Origin: Holophagaceae bacterium
GTDB lineage: Bacteria; Acidobacteriota; Holophagae; Holophagales; Holophagaceae
Reading direction: 5' to 3'
Assembly (NCBI GenBank): GCA_025355915.1
Contig: JANXYT010000405.1
Location: 1 to 6,336, forward strand
Length of the DNA: 6,336 nt
This document shows positions 1-5,936 of the stretch, piece after piece. Below the pieces are notes generated by a model. That model made no database searches and had not been told where the DNA came from. It was given only the letters and a program-made list of their open reading frames with translations. The position numbers and the translations under genes are program-made. Position 1 is the stretch's first letter. Each line of letters begins with the position of its first letter.

Positions 1-918
1 GTCCGGGTTGGTGGGGATGTTGCCGTTCTGGAAGATCTTGTCCTGGAAGACCAGGGGCAGCTCCCGTCCGCCATTCTCCACATATCCCGGAAGCCCGAAG
101 TATTTCACGAGCTGGGCTTCGAATTTATCCCGGAGGATGTACGCAGAAGCAATGCCAGCATAGGCATTGAGGCGCGTGATGCCCATCGAATGGTCGTGGT
201 ACCACATGAGGCGGGCGCTCTGATCGTTCGGGTAGTAGTACTCCGCCTCGTTGAGGGCGGCCGTTGGATTCAGGACAGCGTTGCTCAGCAGGCTGATCCC
301 CCGGTTGCCTGTACGGTCCCAGAAAGCGAAGGGTCCGCCATCGCTGATCCACGGGACCAGCCCACCATGAAGATGGGTGCTGGTGCGGTTCTGGGTCACG
401 GAGGGGTCGGCGCCCTGGATGCTGCTATCGACCGGCAGGATGTGCTTGTCCGGCAGGTTGTTGCGGAAGGTGACCTGGACCGGCTTCCCCCGCTGGGCGA
501 TGATGATGCCCCCTAGGTGCGACTGGATGACGGGGGCCCCTGCACCCACACCGAGCGCCAGGGTGGGGTTGTAGCCCCAGAGGGTGGTGGGGGGGAGGGC
601 AGGATGCAGTTGATCCTTGAATTCGTTGATGTCGATGGTGTAGTGGTCCGCCACCTTGAGACTTCCAGGGAAGGTCCGGGTTCCATCGGGAAGGGCCACC
701 GTGATCTTGCCGGGGGCGCGCATTTCCTCGAGGAACTTCGTCAGCACAGGGCTGGATTGCCAGGTCGGGAGGGCGGAGATGGATGGGGTCAACATCCTTT
801 GCTGCCCCACCACCGGCTGGGCGGAGATGAGGAAGGTCGCGACCATTCCAAGGAGGGGGAATCCCCTCAGCCCTGGGACCGAAGCCCGGAAATGATCTCT
901 TTCGAATCTGATAGCCAT
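1..918 (-). CDS. Secreted CotA-like multicopper oxidase (N-terminal part, runs off left edge)
   Basis: Reading the minus strand from ATG at 918 gives 306 open codons to base 1 with no stop, so the C-terminal part lies outside the window. Residues 1-38 look like a Sec signal peptide: a basic start, a hydrophobic stretch around 20-32, and likely cleavage near residues 33-39. The protein is therefore probably periplasmic or exported. Two copper-ligand motifs are visible: HLHGG at 182-186 (H182, H184) and WYHDH at 239-243 (H241, H243). The latter is followed by a segment (S244-D264) typical of CotA laccase/bilirubin-oxidase-type enzymes. These supply four of the eight type 2/type 3 copper histidines; the remaining ligands and the type 1 site should lie in the missing half. 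GGAGG at 925-929, six bases upstream, supports the start. The family oxidises phenolics, bilirubin, Mn(II), Fe(II) or Cu(I) with O2; the substrate cannot be told here. The family call is firm, the function open. Confidence 0.93.
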   Translation of the reverse strand, partial: MAIRFERDHFRASVPGLRGFPLLGMVATFLISAQPVVGQQRMLTPSISALPTWQSSPVLTKFLEEMRAPGKITVALPDGTRTFPGSLKVADHYTIDINEFKDQLHPALPPTTLWGYNPTLALGVGAGAPVIQSHLGGIIIAQRGKPVQVTFRNNLPDKHILPVDSSIQGADPSVTQNRTSTHLHGGLVPWISDGGPFAFWDRTGNRGISLLSNAVLNPTAALNEAEYYYPNDQSARLMWYHDHSMGITRLNAYAGIASAYILRDKFEAQLVKYFGLPGYVENGGRELPLVFQDKIFQNGNIPTNPD

Positions 919-924
919 ATACAA

Positions 925-951
925 CCTCCGCGAGCCGCGTTTAGGCGCGGC
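925..951 (-). promoter_or_regulatory. Hairpin and Shine-Dalgarno in the multicopper oxidase leader
   Basis: On the minus strand a perfect 6-bp stem (GCCGCG / CGCGGC, at 946-951 and 934-939) with a 6-base loop sits four bases before GGAGG (929-925), which is six bases before the ATG at 918. The ribosome-binding site is clear. The hairpin is seen directly; a role in translation control or mRNA stability is inference. It is too close to the start and lacks a T-run, so it is not a terminator. Confidence 0.5.
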
Positions 952-1002
952 GATTGGGGAATGAGGTTTGAAAATGCCCCGCAGAAACGCTGACTCCCTG
1001 CA

Positions 1003-1107
1003 GGTTTTTAAAACCCAATAGGGATGAATCTACGCCGAAGGCTCTAGCCGCCTATGGGGGTTATTACCCATTGTCGAGTGGGTTTTCCCCACCTGATTCA
1101 TTGCAAT
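1003..1107. repeat. Cluster of short inverted repeats upstream of the multicopper oxidase
   Basis: Four dyads lie within about 105 bases. GGTTTT-T-AAAACC is at 1003-1015. ATGGG...CCCAT is at 1054-1071, with an inner GGGT-TATT-ACCC. GTGGG-TTTTC-CCCAC is at 1078-1092. The 8-bp palindrome ATTGCAAT is at 1100-1107. Each is exact but short. They could be operator half-sites for the downstream multicopper oxidase or small RNA hairpins. None matches the metal-regulator operators I know well (CueR, CopY, CsoR). Confidence 0.45.
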
Positions 1108-1221
1108 AAAAGAGTCTATGCCTCCGGCTGATCCAATTCTATTGAACATCCTCTGGCTTGCGTCCCTCCAACTGCCGACCACCCGCGCACCGAAGCCGGG
1201 CCCGTCCTGATCGAGTCCCAG

Positions 1222-2625
1222 CTACATGTTCAGCGCCCGCCCATAGACGGCCCGGGCCGCCTCGGGGAACACCTCGTTCAGGGTGGGGTGCGGATACATG
1301 GTGTTGATGAGTTCGTCCACCGTGAACTCGCCACCCATCAGGGCGACGCTGGACGCCACCAGCTCGGTGGCCTTGGGGCCCAGGATGTGGATGCCCAGGA
1401 TCTCCCCGTACTTCTTGTCGGCCACGATCTTGATGAAGCCGTGGGGTTCGCCCACGATGTTGGCCTTGGCCATGGGTGCGAAGGGGAAGCTGCCCACCTG
1501 CACGTCGTAGCCCTTCTCTTTGGCGGCTTTCTCGCTCAAGCCCACGGTGCCCACCTCGGGGTCACAGTACGTGCAGGCGGGAAAGCGGTCATAGCGCACG
1601 GGGTGGGGGTGCACGTCCTTGCCCAGGCTCCGGGCCGCGTGCTCGGCGGCCACGATGCCTTCGTCGCTGGCCACGTGCGCCAGCCAGGGCGTGCGCACGA
1701 TGTCGCCGATGGCGTACAGGCCGGGCTCGCCGGTCTGCATGAACTGGTCGATCACCACGCAGCCGCGATCCACCTGGGCCTTGGTCTTTTCGATCCCGAT
1801 ACCTTCGATCTGGGGCGCGCGGCCCACGGCCACCAGCAGATGGCTGCCCACCACCTCGCCGGGCGTTTCCCCTTCCAGGTGGCACACCACCCCGTCGGTC
1901 CGCTTCTCGATGCGGGTGATCTTGGTCTTGGTGCGCACGTCGATCTTGTAGGCCTTGTGGAAGATCCTGGCCAGCTCCAGGCCGATGTCCTCGTCCTCCA
2001 GCGGCAGGATGGTACCCATGAACTCCACCAGGGTCACCTTCGATCCCAGGCGGCTGAACACTGAGGCGAATTCAACGCCGATGGCGCCCGCGCCGAGAAT
2101 CACCAGGTGGGCAGGCAGGTCGGTGAATTCCAGGATGTGGTCGCTGTTGACCACCCGCTGGCCATCGGTCTCCAGGCCGGGGATGTCCTTGGGGGCCGAC
2201 CCCGTGGCCAGGATGATGCGCTTGGCCTCGTGCACCTCGCCTGCCACATCCACTTTCCCGCCGCCCAGCAGCTTCCCGAAGCCCTTCAGCACGGTCACCT
2301 TGTTCTTTTTCATGAGGAACTCGATGCCCTTGGCATTCTTGAAGACGATGCGGCCCTTGCGCTTGACGATGGCCTCCAGATTCGGTTTCAGGGCCTTGGC
2401 GTCCACGCCGTCGATGCCGTAGTCGCCAGCCACCTGCATCTGCTCGAATCGGTGGGCGGTCTCCAGCCAGGTCTTGGCGGGGATACAGCCGCGGTGAAGG
2501 CAGGTGCCGCCCAGCGCTGGGTCCTTCTCCACGAGCGCCGTGTTCAGGCCCAGCTGCGCGGCGCGAATGGCGGCGATGTACCCGCCGGGGCCGGAGCCGA
2601 TCACAATGAGGTCGAACAGGGCCAT
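1222..2625 (-). CDS. lpdA: Dihydrolipoamide dehydrogenase (E3)
   Basis: This 467-residue FAD/NAD flavoenzyme reoxidises dihydrolipoyl groups of the 2-oxoacid dehydrogenase complexes or glycine cleavage system, passing electrons to NAD+. Visible in order are the FAD-binding GSGPGGY at 10-16, the redox disulfide C42-LHRG-C47 followed by IPAK, the ATGSAP element at 140-145, the NAD-binding GAGAIG at 178-183 followed by E201, an FAD-contacting YAIGD near the centre-right, and the C-terminal HPTLNE with the catalytic H446/E451 dyad. Length is normal for the family. The frame is open further upstream to an ATG at 2694, but the FAD fold begins at MALFDLIVIG and GGAGG lies at 2630-2634, so I place the start at 2625. 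The 4-base spacing is rather short. No E1 or E2 gene is adjacent, so which complex it serves is not shown. Mercuric or glutathione reductase is less likely given the HPTLNE tail and general sequence. Confidence 0.95.
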   Translation of the reverse strand: MALFDLIVIGSGPGGYIAAIRAAQLGLNTALVEKDPALGGTCLHRGCIPAKTWLETAHRFEQMQVAGDYGIDGVDAKALKPNLEAIVKRKGRIVFKNAKGIEFLMKKNKVTVLKGFGKLLGGGKVDVAGEVHEAKRIILATGSAPKDIPGLETDGQRVVNSDHILEFTDLPAHLVILGAGAIGVEFASVFSRLGSKVTLVEFMGTILPLEDEDIGLELARIFHKAYKIDVRTKTKITRIEKRTDGVVCHLEGETPGEVVGSHLLVAVGRAPQIEGIGIEKTKAQVDRGCVVIDQFMQTGEPGLYAIGDIVRTPWLAHVASDEGIVAAEHAARSLGKDVHPHPVRYDRFPACTYCDPEVGTVGLSEKAAKEKGYDVQVGSFPFAPMAKANIVGEPHGFIKIVADKKYGEILGIHILGPKATELVASSVALMGGEFTVDELINTMYPHPTLNEVFPEAARAVYGRALNM

Positions 2626-2693
2626 GCATCCTCCACGGGTCGAACGGGGGTCAGTATCCCACGGGCACCGTCGTACCGCCCTGGCTTGGGGCA

Positions 2694-2711
2694 ACTGACG
2701 CGACTGACGCA
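2694..2711. repeat. Tandem 8-bp direct repeat upstream of lpdA
   Basis: ACTGACGC occurs at 2694-2701 and again at 2703-2710, a 9-bp period, in the 136-bp gap between the desaturase stop and the lpdA start. A further ACTGAC in the opposite orientation is at about 2651-2656. It may be a regulator site for lpdA; it is short enough to be chance. Confidence 0.35.
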
Positions 2712-2761
2712 GACCGATGGGGACCCTGCGTGCTCAGCGATCTGCGGTGGGGTGGCTGGAA

Positions 2762-3913
2762 TCAGGAATACACGAGCGAGCTGCGGACCTCAAGCCGGGC
2801 CGCCTTCCATTCCGCCCAGGCCATCTTGAGATCGGCCCGGTGCTGGGCCATCGAGGCCTCCCACTCGGCTTTGGCCTCGCGCCAGGCCTCGGCCTTGGCC
2901 ATCCCCTTGGCGCGCCATTCGGCCTTCTTCTGGCCCCAGACCTCGTGCCGCTCATGCAGGGAGGCCAGGGCGGTGTCGAGCTTCACCCGGGCTGCGGCCA
3001 GCCGCGCCTGCATGGGGGAGGCGGCCCCGGGGCTGGCCAATGCCAGGCGCTCCCGCAGGCGCTTCTCTTCCATGAGGAGCCGGGCCCGGGTCATGGCGGC
3101 GGCGGAGACACGCCGGAACTGGCCCACCAGGCCCAGCCAGCGGAGGGTATTAAGCAACCATTTGGTGGTATCCCACTGGTACCAGAGGGCGCCGTTCCGG
3201 TAGTCCCACTGCCACTGGTGGTGGAAGTTGTGGTAGCCCTCGCCGTAGGTAAGGGGCGCCAGCAGCCAGTTGTCTCGCGCAGTGTTCGTGTCCGTGTAGG
3301 GACGGCTGCCAAACATGTGGGCGGCGCTGTTGATGAGGAAGGTGCTGTGGTGGGTCGCCACGATGCGCAGGGCCAAGCCGAAGATCAGCTGACCCAGGAC
3401 GTTGCCGGTGGCGAGGCCGATCCACAGTGGGATCAGGGCCACCACGGCCCCGATGAGGAAGTGGTTCCGGTGCTGCCAGCGCACCAGGGGATCCTTCTCC
3501 AGATCCGCCACGCCCGCGAGGGGCAGGGCCTTCTCCTCCATGACCCAGGTCCAATGGGCGAACCAGAACCCGCGGCCGATGGTGTAGGGATCCTGATCGG
3601 TATCCACATGCTGGTGGTGCACGCGGTGATCGCTCGCCCATTTGAGCGCTGAGTTTTCGAAGGCCGCGGCGCCCACACACAGGAACAGGAAGCGCACGGG
3701 CCAGGAGGCCTTGTAGGCCCGGTGGCTGAACAGCCGGTGATAGCCGCCGCTGATGGCCGTGCCAATGGCGAAGGTCATGCCCACGAACACCAGGGCCTCG
3801 CTCCACCGCAGGCCCGAGGTGGCCAATCGCCAGGGTACAAGGACCATCGCCAGAATCAGGGTCCCGGTGAGGAAGAGGGTGTTCAGCAGATTCCAACGCT
3901 TGGCCCGGGCCAT
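2762..3913 (-). CDS. Membrane fatty acyl desaturase (Delta-9 / stearoyl-CoA type) with long helical tail
   Basis: This 383-residue integral membrane di-iron desaturase inserts a cis double bond into acyl chains (usually Delta-9), which sets membrane fluidity. The three histidine boxes of the family are present: H59-RLFS-H64, H96-RV-H99-H100, and H228-NF-H231-H232. It also has H189/H190 and NSAAH at 195-199, where the stearoyl-CoA desaturase group places further metal ligands. Hydrophobic membrane segments lie around 9-28, 39-56, 72-86 and 152-186. The catalytic part ends near residue 265. A charged, Ala/Trp-rich helical tail runs from about 270 to 383 and is unusual for the family. The start at 3913 is chosen because GGAG at 3922-3925 is 8 bases upstream and the hydrophobic N-terminus begins soon after; longer in-frame versions would run into the divergent gene. 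Whether the substrate is acyl-CoA or lipid-bound acyl cannot be read from the sequence. Confidence 0.93.
   Translation of the reverse strand: MARAKRWNLLNTLFLTGTLILAMVLVPWRLATSGLRWSEALVFVGMTFAIGTAISGGYHRLFSHRAYKASWPVRFLFLCVGAAAFENSALKWASDHRVHHQHVDTDQDPYTIGRGFWFAHWTWVMEEKALPLAGVADLEKDPLVRWQHRNHFLIGAVVALIPLWIGLATGNVLGQLIFGLALRIVATHHSTFLINSAAHMFGSRPYTDTNTARDNWLLAPLTYGEGYHNFHHQWQWDYRNGALWYQWDTTKWLLNTLRWLGLVGQFRRVSAAAMTRARLLMEEKRLRERLALASPGAASPMQARLAAARVKLDTALASLHERHEVWGQKKAEWRAKGMAKAEAWREAKAEWEASMAQHRADLKMAWAEWKAARLEVRSSLVYS
2807..2968 (-). repeat. Three 18-residue (54-bp) repeats encoding the desaturase tail
   Basis: Residues 316-333, 334-351 and 352-369 of the desaturase align as three 18-residue units, each ending in Ala-Glu-Trp (W333, W351, W369). 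The first two units also have Trp at unit position 11 (W326, W344); the third has Leu there (L362). At DNA level the Ala-Glu-Trp codons fall exactly 54 bp apart, with their plus-strand complements beginning at 2807, 2861 and 2915. The 7+11 spacing puts the aromatic residues on one face of a helix. The units are degenerate, so this is a diverged internal repeat and not a recent duplication. Confidence 0.6.
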
Positions 3914-4015
3914 TCCATTGACTCCAAAAGAGAGTTCAATTCTACCCCGGGTTAACAAGCGGCGTCCCATGCCAAACTTGCCATATTTCCTTAACGCTCC
4001 ACCCGTGAGGTTTCC
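3914..4015. promoter_or_regulatory. Divergent promoter region between the desaturase and the symporter
   Basis: This 102-bp gap lies between two head-to-head genes. On the minus strand TAGAAT (3944-3939) is a good -10 for the desaturase, with only a weak -35 near 3962-3968. On the plus strand TTGACT at 3918-3923 is a good -35, with a poor -10 (TCTACC, 3941-3946) at 17-bp spacing for the symporter. An imperfect 12-bp palindrome (TACCCCGGGTTA, 3943-3954) straddles both and could be an operator. GAGG at 4007-4010 is the symporter ribosome-binding site. The promoters are motif matches only. Confidence 0.4.
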
Positions 4016-5320
4016 GTGATCGTGAAGCGACCCTGGTACCGCTCCAGCACCTTCTGGATCTTCGTGGGCCTCACCATGGGCGTGGTGCTGGGCGGTTTCC
4101 TGCCCCAAGACCAGTACCCCGGGGCCTACCACCTGTTCCGGTTCCTCTCCAAGGCGTTCATCAGCCTCATCAAGGGCCTGATCGTCCCCCTGCTGCTATC
4201 CACCATCATCGTAGGCATCGCTCAGACCGGCGATATTCGCGCCGTGGGCCGCATGGGCGTCAAGGCCCTGCTGTACTTCGAGATTGTCACCACCCTGGCG
4301 CTGTTCATCGGCCTCGGGGTGGCCAATTGGCTGAAGCCCGGGGCGAACCTGCCCATGGACCTGGGGGCTCATGCCACGGTGGCGGCGGTCCAAGCGAAAA
4401 CGGGCTGGGAGATCGCCCTCCACCTGTTTCCGTCCAACCTGATCCTGCACGCGGCCGAGGGGGACATTCTCCCCGTGGTGATCTTCGCCACGCTGTTCGG
4501 CATCGCCCTCACCAAGGTGGGCGAGCGGGGCAAGCCCGTGCTGGCCTTCTTCGATGGCGTGGCCCAGACCATGTTCAAGTACACGGATTTTGTCATGATG
4601 CTGACCCCCCTCGGCGTCTTCGGCGCCATGGCCTACAACGTAAGCCACATGGCCGCCGGGCAGGTCGTGAACGGAGCCATCCTCAAGGGGTGGCCCGCCG
4701 TCCTCCACCTGCTTAAGCAGTACAGCCTGCTCGTGGGCAGCCTCTACCTCGCCCTGACCCTGCTGTTCATCCTGGTCTTCGTGCCGGTGGCCTGGCTGGC
4801 GGGTATCCGCGTCCTGGGCTTCGTGAAGGCCATCAAGGATCCGGCCCTGACCGCCTTCAGCACGGCCAGCAGTGAGGCGGCCCTGCCCAAGCTGCTGGAA
4901 GAGGTGGTCCGTTTCGGCGTGCCGCGCCAGGTGGCCAGCTTCGTCATCCCCACGGGCTACAGCTTCAACCTGGACGGCTCCACCCTTTATCTGGTGCTGG
5001 CCAGCCTCACCATCGCGCAGGCCGCGGGCATCCACATGAGCCTGGGCCAGCAATTGCTCATGGTCTTCACCTTCATGCTCACCAGCAAGGGGGTGGCTGG
5101 CGTGCCCCGCGCCACGCTGGTGATCATCGCCGCTACCTGCGGCAGCTTCGGCCTGCCCGGCGAAGCGGGCGTCGCCATGCTGCTGGCCGTAGACGAAATC
5201 ATGGACATGGCCCGCACCACGGTGAACGTCATCGGCAACGGCCTGGCCAGCGTGGTCATCGCCAAGTGGGAGGGTGTGTTCGGCACCGATCCCGAGCCGC
5301 TGCCGGACCAGGAGGGCTAG
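4016..5320 (+). CDS. Dicarboxylate/amino acid:cation symporter (DAACS/SDF family)
   Basis: This 434-residue inner-membrane transporter of the GltP/DctA/GltPh family takes up glutamate/aspartate or C4-dicarboxylates with H+ or Na+. The diagnostic motifs are in order. The Ser-rich hairpin (FSTASSEAALP) is at 281-291, PTGYSFNLDG at 312-321 (the NMDGT-type cation/substrate motif), and TSKGVAGVP at 356-364 (the second re-entrant hairpin). The substrate-binding helix spans about 393-408 with D397, R400, T401 and N404, matching the Asp-x-x-Arg-Thr-x-x-Asn of characterised members. R400 is the residue that contacts the substrate side-chain carboxylate in acidic amino acid transporters. Many hydrophobic segments fit the 8-helix plus two-hairpin fold, and the length is typical. 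The start is GTG at 4016: GAGG lies 5 bases upstream and a second GTG at 4022 is worse placed. Position 408 is Asn where GltPh has a Na+-binding Asp. Exact substrate is not assigned. Confidence 0.94.
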   Translation: MIVKRPWYRSSTFWIFVGLTMGVVLGGFLPQDQYPGAYHLFRFLSKAFISLIKGLIVPLLLSTIIVGIAQTGDIRAVGRMGVKALLYFEIVTTLALFIGLGVANWLKPGANLPMDLGAHATVAAVQAKTGWEIALHLFPSNLILHAAEGDILPVVIFATLFGIALTKVGERGKPVLAFFDGVAQTMFKYTDFVMMLTPLGVFGAMAYNVSHMAAGQVVNGAILKGWPAVLHLLKQYSLLVGSLYLALTLLFILVFVPVAWLAGIRVLGFVKAIKDPALTAFSTASSEAALPKLLEEVVRFGVPRQVASFVIPTGYSFNLDGSTLYLVLASLTIAQAAGIHMSLGQQLLMVFTFMLTSKGVAGVPRATLVIIAATCGSFGLPGEAGVAMLLAVDEIMDMARTTVNVIGNGLASVVIAKWEGVFGTDPEPLPDQEG

Positions 5321-5384
5321 TTTTTCCGAAATCAAGCTCCAGTGAAAAGGGTCGAAACGGGTTGCATCCCTCCAAGGAGCATCC

Positions 5385-5840
5385 ATGGTTCGCAACCTTC
5401 TTTCCGCCTTCCTCCTTCCTGTCCTCTGCCTTACGTTGACAGCCCAAGAGGCCACTCCCGCTGAAACAGAAGCCCTGGTGAAAGAGGCCATCGCCTTTGC
5501 CAAGGCCAGTGGCAAGGAAGCCGCCTTCAAGGAGATCACCAAGGTCGGTGGCCGTTTCCATCGCCATGGCGGAGAGCTCTATGTCTTTGTCTACGACCTG
5601 GATGGCAAGGTCGTCGCCCACGGCCAAGGTGCGGGCAAGGTGGGCGTCAACCAGTTCAAGGCGAAGGATCCCGACGGTGTGGAATTCGTGCAGGACCGCA
5701 TCAAGCTGGCCAAGACTAAGGGCAAGGGCTGGCACGACTACAAGTACGTGAATCCGAAGGACGGCAAGAAGGAACCCAAGACCAGCTACATCGAGGTATG
5801 GGACAACCTGATCTTCGGGGCTGGCATCTACAAGAAGTAG
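5385..5840 (+). CDS. Small secreted single-Cache-domain protein
   Basis: This 151-residue protein has a Sec signal peptide (hydrophobic 5-19, likely cleaved after A20 in the LTA-Q context), so it should be periplasmic. The mature part resembles a single Cache (sCache_2-like) sensor domain. A lead helix runs about 24-50, then a beta-strand YVFVYDLDGKVVAHG (66-80), GVN at 87-89, and a helix around D95-K110. KGWHDYKYVNP follows at 114-124, and the sheet closes with KTSYIEVWDNLIFGAGIYKK at 132-151. The family binds small organic ligands, often carboxylates, usually as the outer part of chemoreceptors or histidine kinases. Here there is no transmembrane anchor and no output domain, so it is a stand-alone binder of unknown role. 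AAGGAG at 5374-5379 is 5 bases before the ATG. It sits 64 bp after the symporter on the same strand and could be co-transcribed. C15 lies in the hydrophobic core without a good lipobox. Confidence 0.85.
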   Translation: MVRNLLSAFLLPVLCLTLTAQEATPAETEALVKEAIAFAKASGKEAAFKEITKVGGRFHRHGGELYVFVYDLDGKVVAHGQGAGKVGVNQFKAKDPDGVEFVQDRIKLAKTKGKGWHDYKYVNPKDGKKEPKTSYIEVWDNLIFGAGIYKK

Positions 5841-5867
5841 CCCGCCGCCGCCCAATCCTTGTCCTGC

Positions 5868-5897
5868 GGGGATTCCATCGATAAGGTGGGGGATTCC
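5868..5897. repeat. 9-bp direct repeat upstream of serA
   Basis: GGGGATTCC occurs at 5868-5876 and 5889-5897, with start points 21 bp apart, about two helical turns, in the 96-bp gap before serA. A weak promoter-like pair (TTGTCC at 5859-5864 and TAAGGT at 5882-5887, 17-bp spacing) overlaps it. Same-face spacing suits a pair of operator half-sites, but this is inference. No intrinsic terminator with a T-run is seen after the Cache gene. Confidence 0.35.
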
Positions 5898-5936
5898 TTT
5901 TATGCCGACCAGGAACCGATCCGGACAGGGGACGCC

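Larger units (their letters stand above)
919..1221. other. Gene-free region between lpdA and the multicopper oxidase
   Basis: About 300 bases lie between the end of lpdA and the start of the multicopper oxidase, both on the minus strand. No convincing ORF or RNA gene is seen. The middle (about 1000-1110) is AT-richer than the surroundings and holds several short inverted repeats. It must contain the multicopper oxidase promoter and probably the end of the lpdA transcript, but I see no canonical -35/-10 pair and no stem followed by a T-run after lpdA. Confidence 0.6.

Noticed and set aside
517..993. Plus-strand open frame (158 codons) opposite the multicopper oxidase
   Set aside because: No recognisable motif, and the minus strand carries the copper-binding motifs in a continuous frame.
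1155..1165. GGACGCAAGCC on the minus strand, similar to part of the GEMM-I cyclic di-GMP riboswitch core
   Set aside because: The core normally reads GGACGCAAAGCC with a partner GGGCAAACC element upstream; here one A is missing, the partner is absent and no matching stems form.
1288..2064. Plus-strand open frame (258 codons) opposite lpdA
   Set aside because: Composition is that of a shadow frame (His/Gly/Leu/Ala-rich), and the minus strand encodes complete E3 motifs.
2626..2694. Upstream extension of lpdA to the ATG at 2694
   Set aside because: The extra 23 residues precede the FAD-binding fold, have no match to E3 N-termini, and the Shine-Dalgarno site supports 2625.
2717..3652. Plus-strand open frame (311 codons) opposite the desaturase
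   Set aside because: Gly/Pro/His-rich translation with no motif, while the opposite strand has all three desaturase histidine boxes.
5349..5365. Possible sigma-54 promoter before the Cache gene (GG ... TTGC)
   Set aside because: The spacing between the GG and GC pairs is 12-13 bases, not the required 10.
4196..5542. Long open frame (448 codons) antisense to the symporter and the Cache gene
   Set aside because: It overlaps two well-supported genes, its product is a His/Gly/Gln/Asp-rich low-complexity string with no family motif, and such frames are expected opposite GC-rich genes.
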